From Mugil cephalus (Eukaryota > Chordata > Actinopteri > Mugiliformes > Mugilidae), in contig NC_061781.1 in the NCBI RefSeq assembly GCF_022458985.1, positions 23,974,001 through 24,038,000 of the forward strand: a stretch of 64,000 bases of DNA, given 5' to 3'. Position 1 is the stretch's first letter; each line of letters begins with the position of its first letter. The position numbers and the translations under genes are program-made. Below, in pieces: positions 23,290 to 34,939 of the stretch. The notes below the pieces were generated by a model. It made no database searches, was not told the origin of the DNA, and saw nothing but the letters and a program-made list of their open reading frames with translations.

Positions 23290-23410
23290 TAAAGCTATTA
23301 TAAATAAAATATATAACATAAATAAGAGTTTTCCATGGGAATCAAACCCGTGCCTCATTTTCACAAGGCCGTAGTGCTTCCAATATACGAGATACCCCAA
23401 ACAGGTTTGC
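23290..23410 (-). mobile_element. tRNA-like SINE head
   Basis: On the minus strand the segment has a tRNA shape: ggggtatctcgtatattgg, then a B-box-like gggtttgattccc followed by catgg. Similar copies are at about 32085-32200, 37860-37970 and 38690-38805. Multiple dispersed copies with variable anticodon regions point to a tRNA-derived SINE and not a working tRNA gene. Confidence 0.5.
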
Positions 23411-23499
23411 AGTGTTGTTTTTTTGACACTTAAAATAATAACAATAAAATTTTTATTGAATATCATGTGTCTATGTTTTTATTTACACTTATATTGTGT

Positions 23500-23935
23500 T
23501 ATGAAACACTCAAATGGTGCTGCTACATTTACATTGACCATGTCCATCCCTTTATGACCACAGTGGACCATCTTCTGACGGCTGCTTCCAGCAGGATAAT
23601 GCACCATGTCACAAAGCTCATATCATCTCAAACTGGTTTCTGGAACATGACAATGAGTTCACTGTACTCCAACGGCCTCCACAGTCACCAGATCTCAATC
23701 CAATATTTCACCTTTGGGATGTGGTGGAACGGGAGATTCTCATCATAGATGTTTAGCCGTCAAATCTGAAGCAACTGTGTGATGTTATCATGTTAGTATG
23801 GACCAAAATCTCTGAGGAATGTTTCCAACACCTTGTTGAAAGTATGACACCAAGAATTAAGGCAGTTCTGAAGGCAAAGAGGGTCCAACCTTTTATTAGC
23901 AAAGTGTACCTGATAAAGTGGCCGGTGAGTGTATA
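23500..23935 (+). mobile_element. Tc1-like transposase 3' fragment, copy 1
   Basis: Broken frames give HVHPFMTTV, QDNAPCHK-like, NWFLEHDNEF-like, QWPPQSPDLNP-like, then IWTKISEECFQHLVESM and RIKAVLKAK, which is the C-terminal DDE half of a Tc1-family transposase. The terminal inverted repeat is gtgtacctgataaagtggcc at about 23904. It is 5'-truncated and inactive. The family matches the fragment at 4085. Confidence 0.8.
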
Positions 23936-24408
23936 TACATTTAGGTATTTTGCTGCAATGATTTTGTTTTGTAGGTTAGATGAGAGGTTGATGTCAATAT
24001 GTTCTGTGCATTAATCATAGAGGGCCAGGAGGCAGCTATCATAGATTAGATTAAACTGATTAGGGTTAAGTGTATCTGACAAAATTTCAAACTGTTCCTT
24101 TAATATTGTACCTGCACAAAAGTGAAAGAAAAATGTGGTCTTGCAGCTTTATGTTCCTTTATGTTTTCTATGAGAAGTGAAACCTCTCTCATAATGAAAG
24201 TGCCAGAGTTAATAAAGTATGTAAAGGTGACCCGTTTGCTATCATTTCATTATTTCCAGCCTGAGGAGGAGAGAGCACCACTGACACCTGAAACAAGGAC
24301 AAAGGAGATCATACGGCTGGAGAAGCCTTCAATATTTCAATCCTTCAAGCCTTCAAGCCTTTAATTTAACCTTAACTTGTAGATATTGGATCATCGTTAA
24401 GCGCAAAA

Positions 24409-25085
24409 ATGACTCCAACTCCTCAAGTTAGTCAACGACTAACTTTCACTTTCACTTTCACTTTCACGAAATAAAGGTTGCCTCCAGCTTGTCGTGTTTT
24501 TCCTGTAAGGGCGCCAAGAAATGCTACTGCACCTACTTTTTCAAGTGGATTGTCAAGTACATTGGTCTGAGCGCTGTATGGACCGCTGTGGTTCTGTTTG
24601 ATGGAGACTGGTACTTCTGCGTGAAGACAAAGTTCGACATATCTCAGATTAAGCTGCCCTGCAAAAAAAACCTGACCTACGTGGAGCAACGCATCAAATA
24701 CAAATATATGATAGAGTCACTTGTAAGTAAAGACAAAACCACCACATTAAATTAAAAAGTTAATTTATGTTCAGAAAAAAAATCATTGCTAAATGTGATA
24801 TTACACATATATAGAACAATGGTGTAACACAAACAACGCTAAGATAAAAACAACTTGAGTTGTTGAGTTTTCTTGAAAATGTTTAATCCAAGTGGTGTCT
24901 TCTGCTCTAAATGATTGGATTAGAGTTTAGCTGTTAATTAGAAACATCTAATTACTACGTCTCAGACACCGTCAGCCCCCTTTTTTAAAGTTGATTTTTT
25001 ATTTTTCTTCTCCAGGACTATGGCCTCTACGTTTCTGAAGTCTGGGAGAAAATCTCAGCCTCTGATTTCTACAAGATGAGACAAG
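24409..25085 (+). pseudogene. CALHM-family pseudogene, copy 2
   Basis: The ATG and first codons (MTPTPQVSQR) match copy 3. The rest of the N-terminal third, including the CxC motif and first two helices, is then missing and replaced by a short tandem of ctttca units (about 24443-24466). Coding similarity resumes at the segment encoding KVASSLSCFSC and continues intact through DGDWYFC to the normal donor at about 24722. Exon 2 (from 25016) keeps only DYGLYV before a second large deletion that joins it to the segment near the C-terminus, followed by a further small deletion. The product cannot be a channel. The two deletions have clean ends, and the remaining sequence is very similar to copies 1 and 3. 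Confidence 0.85.
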
Positions 25086-25435
25086 AAACTCAACACTTTT
25101 TATTCATGTTTAATATATTACAGTTGAAATATTTGAAAGATCCTGTAATATATGTAATCTAAATGAAAAAAATCTAAATTTTTTAAGGTAAAACCTGTGC
25201 ATGTTTTTATGTTATAAGCCATTATGCTGATATTTACTATGTCAGTTTATTTAGTTTCCATAAATAAAGTATGAATGAATAAATAAATAAATGGTACAAT
25301 TGTTTCATTGAGTGGCATTAGAACCAAAACTTTAACCACATGAATCTCCTGTACTATTTAACCACTGCAGACAGACTTGATTTAAAGCACAACAGCACCA
25401 CCTGATGGTATTGTAATATATATATATATATATAT

Positions 25436-25477
<42 letters not shown>

Positions 25478-25755
25478 CATCTTTTAGCTTACACATATTA
25501 CAGGATCTGTCAAATATATTTCAACTGTAATATAAGTTTCTTGTCTCATCTTCCTTCAAGTAGAAATCAGAGGTTGAAATTCTCTCCCAAAATATATAGT
25601 CTCCCAAATATATATATAATAAAAGCATCAGGTGGTGCTTTTGTGCTTTAAATCAATCGATATATCGACAGGAAGTGAAGCAAATATATATAGCACAACA
25701 GCACCACCTGATGGTATTATAATATACATACGTGTGTGTGTATGTGTGTGTATGT

Positions 25756-25824
<69 letters not shown>

Positions 25825-26331
25825 TGTGTTGAAAAGGAGATTCTGCACTTTGAACCCACATTAAATATGTAAGTGTTGTTGAGTTGTGGGCTGATGAGGA
25901 CAAAAGACCCAAACACAGACAGAAGAAAAGTGAATATAAAACACTTTATTTAAACTTACAAAGCCTGGAACAAGAAGCACTGCAGCCTGTAGGGTTTGCA
26001 AAAAAAAAAATAAATTAAATAGAAACTAGATGAAACTCAAAGGGAACTAGGGTTAATTTCGATGAAGGTAACAACATACACCAAACTAATCAGACAACAG
26101 AAAGACAGGACTATAGATATAGAGAGAGGAACACATTGAGAAACCAATCACAATCGGAGGGAAAACACAGACAGGAAGTGAAGCAGGACATGAAACACCA
26201 ACAAAAGAGTTTTACAAAATAAAAACAGGAACAAAGAAGAAAGAAGCAGGGTTTTTGTGGTGTTTTGGTTTACAGTGATAATATGATAAACTGTTGGATC
26301 TAAATGCATGTACAGTAAATATGCTACACGC
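25086..26331. other. Spacer between CALHM pseudogene and lectin copy 2, rearranged
   Basis: It contains a (ga)n run at about 25437-25475, a long (tg)n run at about 25733-25830, and a mosaic of short inverted and direct copies of nearby sequence at 25377-25725. The remainder (25830-26331) matches the spacers of units 1 and 3. Confidence 0.65.
25475..25595 (-). other. Inverted fragment of a CALHM 3' end
   Basis: Reverse-complemented, this stretch matches the end of CALHM exon 2 and its 3' flank (as at 34310-34450), with about 45 bases missing in the middle. It carries ttgacagatcc, the variant found in copy 3, where copies 1 and 2 have ttgaaagatcc. It is not an independent gene. Confidence 0.75.
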
Positions 26332-29215
26332 CTAAGCCATTTTCTCACAGATCCATCTCAGAGAGGCATCACATGACCAGTCGTTCCAGTTTTTCTCAGT
26401 GCTCTTGCCACTTTTGATATACGCACAGTCTTCTTTATCCCACTGTGGAAACTCGCCACCGTTATCAGGCTGCCCCGTCTCCCAGAACCTGACAGGTCAA
26501 AGAGTGAAATAACTGTGAAACGATTAGTCTCAAATATGAATATGAACTAGGGTTGGACAATATCCAAATTTTGATACCTTCATACGTCTCCACATTGTAC
26601 CGCGGTACATGGTATTACCGTGACTAATTAAAAATTACGAAGCACGCGTCAATTTACACAGACCACCTCAAGTGGGCAGAAGCCAGGAATCCGGTGGATT
26701 TTCAAAATAAAATACCCCATGCAAATTGCCGGTCGTAAGACCACCCAAAAGCGAAACTTACATATTTATACATGTAGAAGCATGTTTAGAAGAACATATA
26801 CTGGGAAAATGGCCAAATCTGAGCAAGTAAACAAAGTCTGAAACATTCTCGTTTTGAAGTTGCGTGCAGGACGGACCAAATACAGGACGGTCACGCAACG
26901 CGTGTTTGTTATTTTCTTTTCTGGGAGCTCTGTAGTGTAGTTTTGTGACTCATCCACAAAGTTACAATATATCCCACAACAGCATCCAAAGACCTGCAGG
27001 CCTCACTTGGCTCAGTTAAAGTCAGTGTTCATGACTCCACCATAAGAAAGAAGTTGGGCTAAAATGGCCTGAGCACTAACTAAACAGGTTACACAGAACA
27101 AATGCAACCGGGTTTGTGGAATGATACTTTAAATATAAATTACCCATTTGAATCCATTGCATCGCAGTGTTCGAAAGAGGAACTTTGGCACAATACAATC
27201 TACACTGATCTCAAGAGGTGTTAAAATGGGTTCCTGTATGAAACATGCAAGAGGCAGTTGACATCTCTCAGAAATTTTGACACCCTCTGGTTTGTTTACT
27301 CTGAAAAGTGCTGCTGAACATGTGTGAGCGAGCTGAATAAATTGTCACTATGTGAATGGTGACATTAACTGCATCTTTTAAAATGAGTAGCTTACTCTGC
27401 GGAAGCATGTACAGCTAGGTTTACATAACAACATATTAGTAAGTAAGTCAGTAGTAAAAAATTAAAGGAGCTCATCAAAGTAATGAAGTGGGTGAGATTT
27501 CATTTATTTGTCATCCAATTTGCAGTAAATAAACAAAAAAAGTTGTTGTGCTTGGCTCCAAACCTTAGATTTAGTGAAGTTCCATCCATCCATTTCCAGG
27601 TTCCCTCAGTTTCTCCTTTGGTCAAACCAATCCAACTCCATGTTTCCACTTTGGTGAGGTTGCAGAGGAACGTCTGTTTAGATATCAAAGTTTATTATAT
27701 AACAAGTAGTTCCGACCAAGCAATCTGATTGGTCAATAAGACATTTAGGACGTGCTCAAATCAACATTACAGCACGGCTGACTCATCACTAAAAATATTG
27801 CTCTGCCAAGTCTGTGGCAACATTGTATCCATCTCCATATCCATATCCAAACGGCTGACAGATACGCTACAAAATGGATTGGTTTGTTGTTAATTTCAAT
27901 TTATTTGGTGGTCTCAGTTTCGATGAATGGTTGGAGGAGGATGAGAATAACCAACAAAAAAAAAAAGATTTGTGCCTATTTTGGATGAATTACTGAATCA
28001 ACTGGAATTGTCCAGGAATGAACGGACCACAGTGTTCCAGTTATTAGCCATACCCTATTTATTTTCATGGAAACGGGAAGCACACTCACAAAAAACTTTA
28101 AATTTTGAGAGCAACATGTCCATCAACATGAATATATATCTAATCATACGCTTTATTTTGTTGGTAATTGTTGTATAATAGCAATATTACCCGGGAGGGT
28201 GTGCTTAATCGTAATTTGAGCACTTCGGTAATGCGGTCAGAACCGAGGTGCTTTAAATGACATCAAAGCACACCCTCTCGGGTAATATTGCTTAAACGAA
28301 CAACATTGTGCATGCAGTTCACAAAATCTTATTCTAACACGAAGGGAGGAGTCCAGACTTATGTAAATTCAGTGTACCTGTTCTTCACCGTTGTTCACAA
28401 CAACGAGATCTGCTTCCCTGTCTCTGCAGTCTTGGCTAGCTTCTGTCCATGAACCAAAGTTGATGGAGAGGATGTAACAGGAGTTTTTAAACCGCTTCCA
28501 TCCTTCGGGACAACATTTCACTCTCTTTGCATCCAGAATCTGGACTTTGTTGAGCTGAAGTTGCTCAGTTAGGTAATAACCTGAAAATTAAAAAACAAAC
28601 GAACAAACAAAAAAACACGCAATCAAAAGTCATTTAGATGTCAGTGTATCACTTGTCTGTAGCACCTCCAGAACAAAGAGGAAGACATTCACAGCCATGC
28701 AGCGACAGCAATGATGTTGCGTGGGGCTGTGAGCAACATGTTGCAGTAAAAAGTGAGAATTAAAAAAAAGTTTGTCTTCCTGTTTGCAAACCTGAACTTC
28801 AGACCAACCAAAGGTAAGACATCTTTAAAAGTCTCCAAATATAACAGTTTGACAATTGAGTTGAAGGATATTGTAAAAAGTCATATTTACAGAATATTAA
28901 GCTTTTATGCTTGATTTATTTATTTTAAAAAGGACGTCTGAACCAGACTCACAGTAGACACCGAGGCCGATGAGTCCAGCAACCAGGAAAACGCTCAACA
29001 GCCCCAGACAGATCACAACTCCATGAAGGCATCTCGCTCCTGACCAAAGAAATACATTTTAAATGCAGTAAATGATATGATAAAAATGTAATAATCCAAA
29101 TCTCCACAGATATACTGTATGTGTCCTATCTAATAAAATCCCCACCTGTCTGACTCGTTGAAGGTTTGGAGACGACAGACTTGGGGCGTTCAACATTCTC
29201 ATAGATTCCCTCCAT
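26332..29215 (-). CDS. Type II C-type lectin receptor, copy 2 (CD209/NK-lectin-like)
   Basis: Five exons join in frame: 29215-29146, 29039-28953, 28580-28378, 27673-27564, 26488-26332, giving 208 aa. Layout is a cytoplasmic tail (MEGIYENVERP, with a YENV tyrosine motif), a membrane helix at about residues 28-51 (HGVVICLGLLSVFLVAGLIG), a very short neck, then a long-form CTLD: CCPEGWKRF, CYILS, QDCRDRE, WSWIGLTKGE, FWETGQPDNGGE, WNDWSCDAS and WICEK. QPD and WND are the calcium/sugar site, with QPD usually favouring galactose-type sugars. Compared with copy 3, 19 codons of neck are missing in frame. Introns carry two insertions absent from copy 1, at about 26548-26910 and 27692-28295. Naming as CD209-like is by domain layout only. 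Confidence 0.8.
26548..26910. repeat. Insertion in lectin copy 2 intron 4, possibly nonautonomous hAT
   Basis: Lectin copy 1 lacks this segment (compare 18455-18480). It begins tagggttggacaatatcc and contains gataccttcatacgtctcc and taccgcggtacatggtatta, a style seen in nonautonomous DNA elements of fish. Clear terminal repeats or target duplications were not resolved. Confidence 0.45.
27692..28295. mobile_element. Inserted element with 27-base inverted repeat, lectin copy 2 intron 3
   Basis: Absent from lectin copies 1 and 3, where the flanks are contiguous (aaagttt then gaacaaca). Near its right end, agcaatattacccgggaggg at about 28181 and its near-complement ending gggtaatattgctt at 28293 form a hairpin about 110 bases across. 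Family not assigned. Confidence 0.55.
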
Positions 29216-29699
29216 CTTTGTTAAAGTGACCAACTACAAAGTCAGCTCTGCAGCATAAATTACTCACAACCTTTGTCAGGAAGTCACATGTCAGTATGAG
29301 AGCTATTTGGTCATAACCACACAGGAAAATGTGGTAATACATTTGTTTGACTATAAAACCCAAGTTATTTTACTTCTAAGTCCTCATTAATGAGACCTAA
29401 AAATGTTTCAAACTTTGAAATAATTTCAAACTTTTCAGGGCTGTCGTTCTACTAAAGCCTCAAACAAGTTTACATCTAATTTGTTTCACATCCCCCTTCC
29501 TCCTCTTTTTTACAAACTCACACCTGTCCATCCTGTGGTGGGGGGAGCTGCCTAATGCTGGTCTAAGGCCTGGTTCATAGTAAAAACAATCTGCTGAAGA
29601 GGAGTGCATTATTTTTCTGAGTCATCTTGATTTATTTAAAGCAGTAGGCTACTTAGTTTCCATCTTTATTTATAAATATGTGAGAAAAAGGGGCAGAGA

Positions 29700-30360
29700 T
29701 AAGTTTTACTTCCACTAACTCAACACTGTTAGAATCTGCGTTAGTTAATTCTTCAAAAAATATGACTGAGACTGCTTCTTGATATCTATAAATCATTTAG
29801 TGAGACATAGAAAATAATTCATGTAGCTACATGGTCCATCCTTGGTCCACCTAAGCTTTCCAAAGAGGACAAAGTTTCCAACATTCCAAAGTGTTGCATC
29901 CAAAACTACAGAATGATTGTGATTGGTCGCCTATAGTTGAGGAGGAGTCCTCCCTTGATGAATCAGCTGTTTGCACCGCCCCTTCTTCTGTTTTCTCCAA
30001 TCACGAGACGGCATCTGTAGACTACAAGTAAAAAGAGAGAGTGGAGGGAAGGGGACTGAGCGGTGATGGGGCTCCAGCAAGTGTGTCAAAGGGTGGTTTG
30101 ATCACCTGACCAGTGACGTTTGAAGCAGTTCAAGTGATTCGAACTCACTCCAGTGATTCAGTTGATTCCTACAAACCACTTAGTGGCCTACCAGGTGGTT
30201 CGAAACACTTTTAAACCTTCCCTTCCTCTCCCAGGAAGGTCGAGCCTGAGGAGGGCTGGACTGGGCTTTAATGTGTTGTCTTGTCTTTGACTGCTCGGTG
30301 TACTTTTAATTGCCCCTTGGGATAAATAAAGTTATTTGAATTCAACTGAATTAAAAGCAC
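29700..30360 (+). repeat. Interspersed repeat block, copy 2
   Basis: Near-identical to 20870-21510, with the same gaattcaactgaatt tail. Small differences include a few extra bases in the middle. It belongs to tandem unit 2. Confidence 0.5.
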
Positions 30361-30504
30361 CAGCACACTGTTTCAATACATGGATTGAAACAAATCAGGA
30401 TAATCACTAATTGAATCTTCAACACTTGATTTAAGAAACGGTTCATTACTAGAGGCTTCAATGACACAGTGCTCCACCAGAGGACAATAATATAGACTTA
30501 GACT

Positions 30505-32055
30505 TGGACAGACTTTAATGATCCACAGGGGAAACAAATTGACTTAGTAGCTCAATTGATACAAAAAGATGAGCCGTTATACAGATGGATAGAATACGGA
30601 ATAAAGAAGTTCTGTAGTGTTCACTATGGCAGCGGAGCTGAATCATTCTGCTGGAGAATGAGCTCCTCTGACCCTCTAATGTTTGGCGTAGTAGATGGGA
30701 TGGATTTTCCATAATGGAGAGCAGTTCATCCAATGTCCTCCTGTCCCTCACTGAGACAAATGACTCCAACTCCCTACAGATCACTTGTCCAGCCAGTTTG
30801 TCGATCCTACTGATGTCTTTTTTGCTGGTGCTACTCCCCCAACAAACCACAGCAAAGAACAGGGCACTCGCAACAACAGACTGGTAGAAAGACTCTAGTA
30901 ATTTACTACACACACTGAAAGACCTGAGCTTCCTGAGAAAATAAAGTCTACTCAGGCCCTTCTAGTCCATCACTGTTGTCCCTCCGGTCCAATCTGTTGC
31001 TCATGTAGACTCCCAGGTACTTGTAGTGGTCCGCTAGTTCCACCTCCAGGCCCTGGATGGTGATGGGCTCCACTGGTGTCCTCTTCCTCCTGAAGTCAAT
31101 GACCAACTCCTCGGTCTTGTCCGCGTTCAGGAGTAGGTGGTTTGCCCGGGACCACTCCACCAAATCCACGATCAGTGTCCTATATTCCACCTCCTGTCCA
31201 TCACTGATACACCCAACCACTGCAGAGTCATCAGAGAACTTCTGCAGGTGGCAGGACCCAGAGCTGTATTGGAAATCAGAGGTGTAAACGCAAAGTGAAC
31301 AGGAAAGGAGATAAGATGGTCCCATGTGGGTGCCCAGCATCTGATAGGTTCCACCCCCCCGAGCCATACAAACTGAGGCCTGACGGACAAGTAATCAGCA
31401 AATCAAAGAACAAGATCCTCACAGTGCCCTTCCCACCATCAAGGTGAGAGTGAGCCCGCTGCAGCAGGTAGATAACAGCATCATCCACACCAGCAAAAGG
31501 CTGATACGCAAACTGAAGAGGGATGAAGACAGGGGCCACCAGGGGTCTCAGGCTGAGTCTCTCCAGGACGGAAGGTCAGGGGTTTACACAGTCCGGACCT
31601 ATAGATATGCTTTGCTTGACTTTCTCCGGCTGTGCTCTCACCTGGCCAGGTGTCACAGTCATACGAATGGTTTTGTTCAGTGGGGATGGGAATTGGAAGG
31701 TGGAGAAGATTGGTAGTAAGGGGTCAATGGTGAGTAGTGAATTGGCCATCTGGGGGGGTGTAAGGACAGGAGTGGTGGGACGAGAAGAGCCAGCAGGAGG
31801 TCCAGCACTGAATCTATTAAAAAATACAATCAGTTCATTAGCTCTATCTGCTGCTTGGCTCTGGTATTACAGCCGGTGATGAGCTCCACATGTCCCTGCT
31901 GTTGTTTTGCTGGACCTTGGCTTCCAGCTTCCTCCTGTAGGTGTCCTTACACTCATTTACTTTGACTTTGAGTTGCCCCTGTATCCTCTTGGAATGCAGT
32001 GTGTCTTCTATTGGTTCATACTTGTATGGGAGTTGCTTTTCCATACACAATCCTG
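30505..32055 (-). mobile_element. LINE (CR1/L2/Rex type) reverse transcriptase fragment, copy 2
   Basis: This is the duplicated partner of 21640-23265, with NHLLLNADKTEELVIDFRRK, YKYLGVYMSNRLD, FYQSVVASALFFAVVCWG and, further 5', FAYQPFAGVDDAVIYLLQRA followed by a reverse transcriptase core. It lacks the 99-base insert of copy 1 and has its own short deletions. It is not intact. Confidence 0.8.
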
Positions 32056-32084
32056 TTTGACTGCACTAAATGACTATGTGGTTT

Positions 32085-32200
32085 AAAGCTATTATAAATA
32101 AATATATAACATAAATAAGAATTTTCCATGGGAATCAAACCCGTGCCTCATTTTCACAAGGCCGTAGTGCTTCCAATATAGGAGATACCCCATACAGGTT
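32085..32200 (-). mobile_element. tRNA-like SINE head, unit 2
   Basis: Same element as 23290-23410, with the B-box-like gggtttgattccc on the minus strand and flanked by the same LINE and Tc1 pieces. A T run of about 18 follows at 32210-32225. Confidence 0.5.
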
Positions 32201-32274
32201 TGCAGTGTTTTTTTTTTTTTTTTTTGACACTTAAAATAACAACAATAAAATATTTATTGAATATCATCTGTCTA

Positions 32275-32745
32275 TGTTTTTTTATTTAGACGTATATTGT
32301 GTTATGAAACATTTAAATGGTGCTGCTACATTTACATTGACCATGTCCATCCCTTTATGACCACAGTGGACCATCTTCTGACGGCTGCTTCCAGCAGGAT
32401 AATGCACCATGTCACAAAGCTCATATCATCTCAAACTAGTTTCTGGAAGCTGACAATGAGTTCACTGTACTCCAACGGCCTCCACGGTCACCAGATCTCA
32501 ATCCAATAGATAGAGGAAGCTTTGAGATGTGGTGGAACGGGAGATTCTCATCATAGCTGTGCAGCCGACAAATCTGCAGCAACCGTGTGATGCCATCATG
32601 TCAATATGGACCAAAACCTCTGAGGAATGTTTCCAACACCTTGTTGAAAGTATGACACCAAGAATTAAGGCAGCTCTGAAGGCAAAAGGGCGACCAACCT
32701 TCTACTAGAAAGGGGTACCTAATAAAATGTCCAGTGAGTGTATAT
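32275..32745 (+). mobile_element. Tc1-like transposase 3' fragment, copy 2
   Basis: Duplicate of 23500-23935. It is read in broken frames as HVHPFMTTV, then TSEECFQHLVESM-like and IKAALKAK-like, and ends with the inverted repeat ggtacctaataaaatgtcca at about 32715. Inactive. Confidence 0.78.
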
Positions 32746-33201
32746 ACATTTAGGTATTTTGCTGCAATGATTTTGTTTTGTAGGTTAGATGAGAGGTTGA
32801 TGTCAATATGTTCTGTGCATTAATCATAGAGAGCCAGGAGGCAGCTATAATAGATTATATTAAACTGATTAGGGTTAAGGTTAGGGTTAAGTGTATCTGA
32901 CAAATTTTTCAAACTATTCTTTTAATATTGTACCTGCACAAAAGTGAAAGAAAAATGTGGTCTTGCAGCTTTATGTTCCTTTATGTTTTCTATGAGAAGT
33001 GAAACCTCTCTCATAATGAAAGTGCCAGGGTTAATAAAGTATGTAAAGGTGACCTGTTTGCTATCATTTCATTATTTCCAGCCTGAGGAGGAGAGAGCAC
33101 CACTGACATCTGAAACAAGGACAAAGGAGATCATACGGCTGGAGGAGCCTTCAACTATTTAACCTTAACTTGTAGATATTGGATCATCGTTAAGCGCAAA
33201 A

Positions 33202-34372
33202 ATGACTCCAACTCCTCAAGTTAGTCAACGATTTTTTGAACTAGTAAAAAATGCTGTGACTACATTTGTGGTCATAGTCCTCTTCTTCATCCTGCAGCGT
33301 GTTTTTGACATGCATTTTGTCTGTTCATGCAAAGAAGGCCTCCACCCGAACGGTGTACTCTTCTTGATTCTCCCTCCTCTAATCCTCGCCCTCGTTGTCA
33401 ACATCACCGAACCTTTTCACAAAATAAAGGTTGCCTCCAGCTTGTCGTGTTTTTCCTGCAAGGGCGCCAAGAAATGCTACTGCACCTACTTTTTCAAGTG
33501 GATTGTCAAGTACATCGGTCTGAGCGCTGTATGGATAGCTGTGGTTCTGTTTGATGGAGACTGGTACTTCTGCCTGAGGACAAACTTCAACACCTCTCAG
33601 ATTGGGCTGCCCTGCAAAAAAAACCTGACCTACGTGGAACAACGCATCAAAGACAAATATATGACAGACTCACTTGTAAGTAAAGACAAAACCACAACAT
33701 TAAATTAAAAAGTTAATTTATGTTCAGAAATAAAATCATTGCTTAATGTGATATTACACATATATAGAACAATGGTGTATCACAAACAACGCTAAGACAA
33801 AAACAACTTGAGTTGTTGAATTTTCTTGAAAATGTTTAATCCAAGTGGTGTCTTCTGCTCTAAATGACTGGATTAGAGTTTAGCTGTTAATTAGAAACAT
33901 CTAATTACTATGTCTCAGACACCGTCAGACCCATTTTCAAAGTTGATTTTTAATTTTTCTTCTCCAGGACTATGGCCTCTACGTACTCTGTGGCTTTCTA
34001 TGTCTCTGGAGCATAGCTGAAATTAGGAAAGCCTATTTCCATTTCATGCCATGCAGATGTCCTTTCTTCATGGATACGAAAAGTTGTTGTGTGCGGTGTA
34101 TAAGATGTGAATACCATGATCCTTACTACAGTGTGATCTATGATGAACTCCTGGCACAGCAAGTCAGCAGCCATTTGAACGATGAGCTAAAACTGATAGC
34201 GACGGATAAAGCAAGAAAAATGTGTGAGCCCTACCTTAACAAAATCAAAAGTCATGAACTGTCAGGAAATTATGAGAATCACTGTGGTGACAAAACAGTT
34301 TCTGAAGTCTGGGAGAAAATCTCAACCTCTGATTTCTACTTGAAGGAAGATGAGACAAGAAACTTAACTTAA
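33202..34372 (+). CDS. CALHM-family channel protein, copy 3 (CALHM5/6-like)
   Basis: Two coding exons, 33202-33675 and 33968-34372, give 292 aa (human CALHM6 is about 315). Start MTPTPQVSQRF. The extracellular CxC falls at residues 41 and 43, the same positions as in human CALHM1; the partner cysteines are at 124 (DGDWYFC) and 138 (LPCKKNLT, also a glycosylation sequon). The cytosolic loop SLSCFSCKGAKKCYC and the tail (MPCRCPFF, KSCCVRCIRC) are strikingly Cys-rich. Exon 2 is 9 bases longer than copy 1 (FMPC region). The 5' leader again has an acceptor before cctgaggaggag (about 33081) and a short leader frame ending EEPSTI-stop before the real ATG. The lectin gene lies tail to tail at 35262. 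Confidence 0.84.
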
Positions 34373-34907
34373 TGGAAAACTCAACACTTTGTATTCAAGT
34401 TTAATATATTACAGTTGAAATATATTTGACAGATCCTGTAATATGTGTAATGTAAAAGAAAAAAATGTAACATTTTAAAGGTAAAACCTGTGCAGTGTTT
34501 TTATGTTTAGTTTAACTCAACTGCTCAGAAAAAAGGACTGTAAACAAATACTTAAGCCATTATGTTGATATTTACTATGTCAGTTTATTGAATTGCAATA
34601 AATAAAGTATGAATCAATACATGAATAAATGATACAATTGTTTCATTGAGTGGCATTGGAACCAAAACTTTAACCACATGAAACTCCTGGACAAGTGTTT
34701 GACCGCTGATATGTATTGCGGCTGATATATATATATACATATAGGAGATTCTGCACTTTGAACCCACATTAACTATGTAAGTGTTGTTGAGTTCTGGTCT
34801 GGTGAGGACGAAGGACCCAAACACAGACGGAAGAAAAGTGAATAAAAAACACTTTATTTACACTTACAAAGTCTGGAACAAGAAGTGCTGCAGCCTGCAG
34901 GGTTTGC

Positions 34908-34937
<30 letters not shown>
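34908..34937. repeat. Poly-A run
   Basis: About 29 A's in the spacer between CALHM copy 3 and lectin copy 3. Units 1 and 2 have shorter A runs at the matching place (17919, 25999), so this is a length-variable microsatellite. Confidence 0.8.

Positions 34938-34939
<2 letters not shown>

Noticed and set aside
23300-23400. Candidate tRNA gene on the minus strand (gggtttgattccc B-box)
   Set aside because: Four similar copies sit within repeat blocks, the acceptor stem does not pair well, and the copies differ in the anticodon region; a tRNA-derived SINE fits better.
25628-25916. Histidine/threonine-rich and cysteine/valine-rich open frames
   Set aside because: They are translations of a (tg)n microsatellite on either strand.
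30515-30913. 132-aa frame as a host gene
   Set aside because: It is the reverse transcriptase C-terminal region of a LINE and is duplicated at 21.7 kb.
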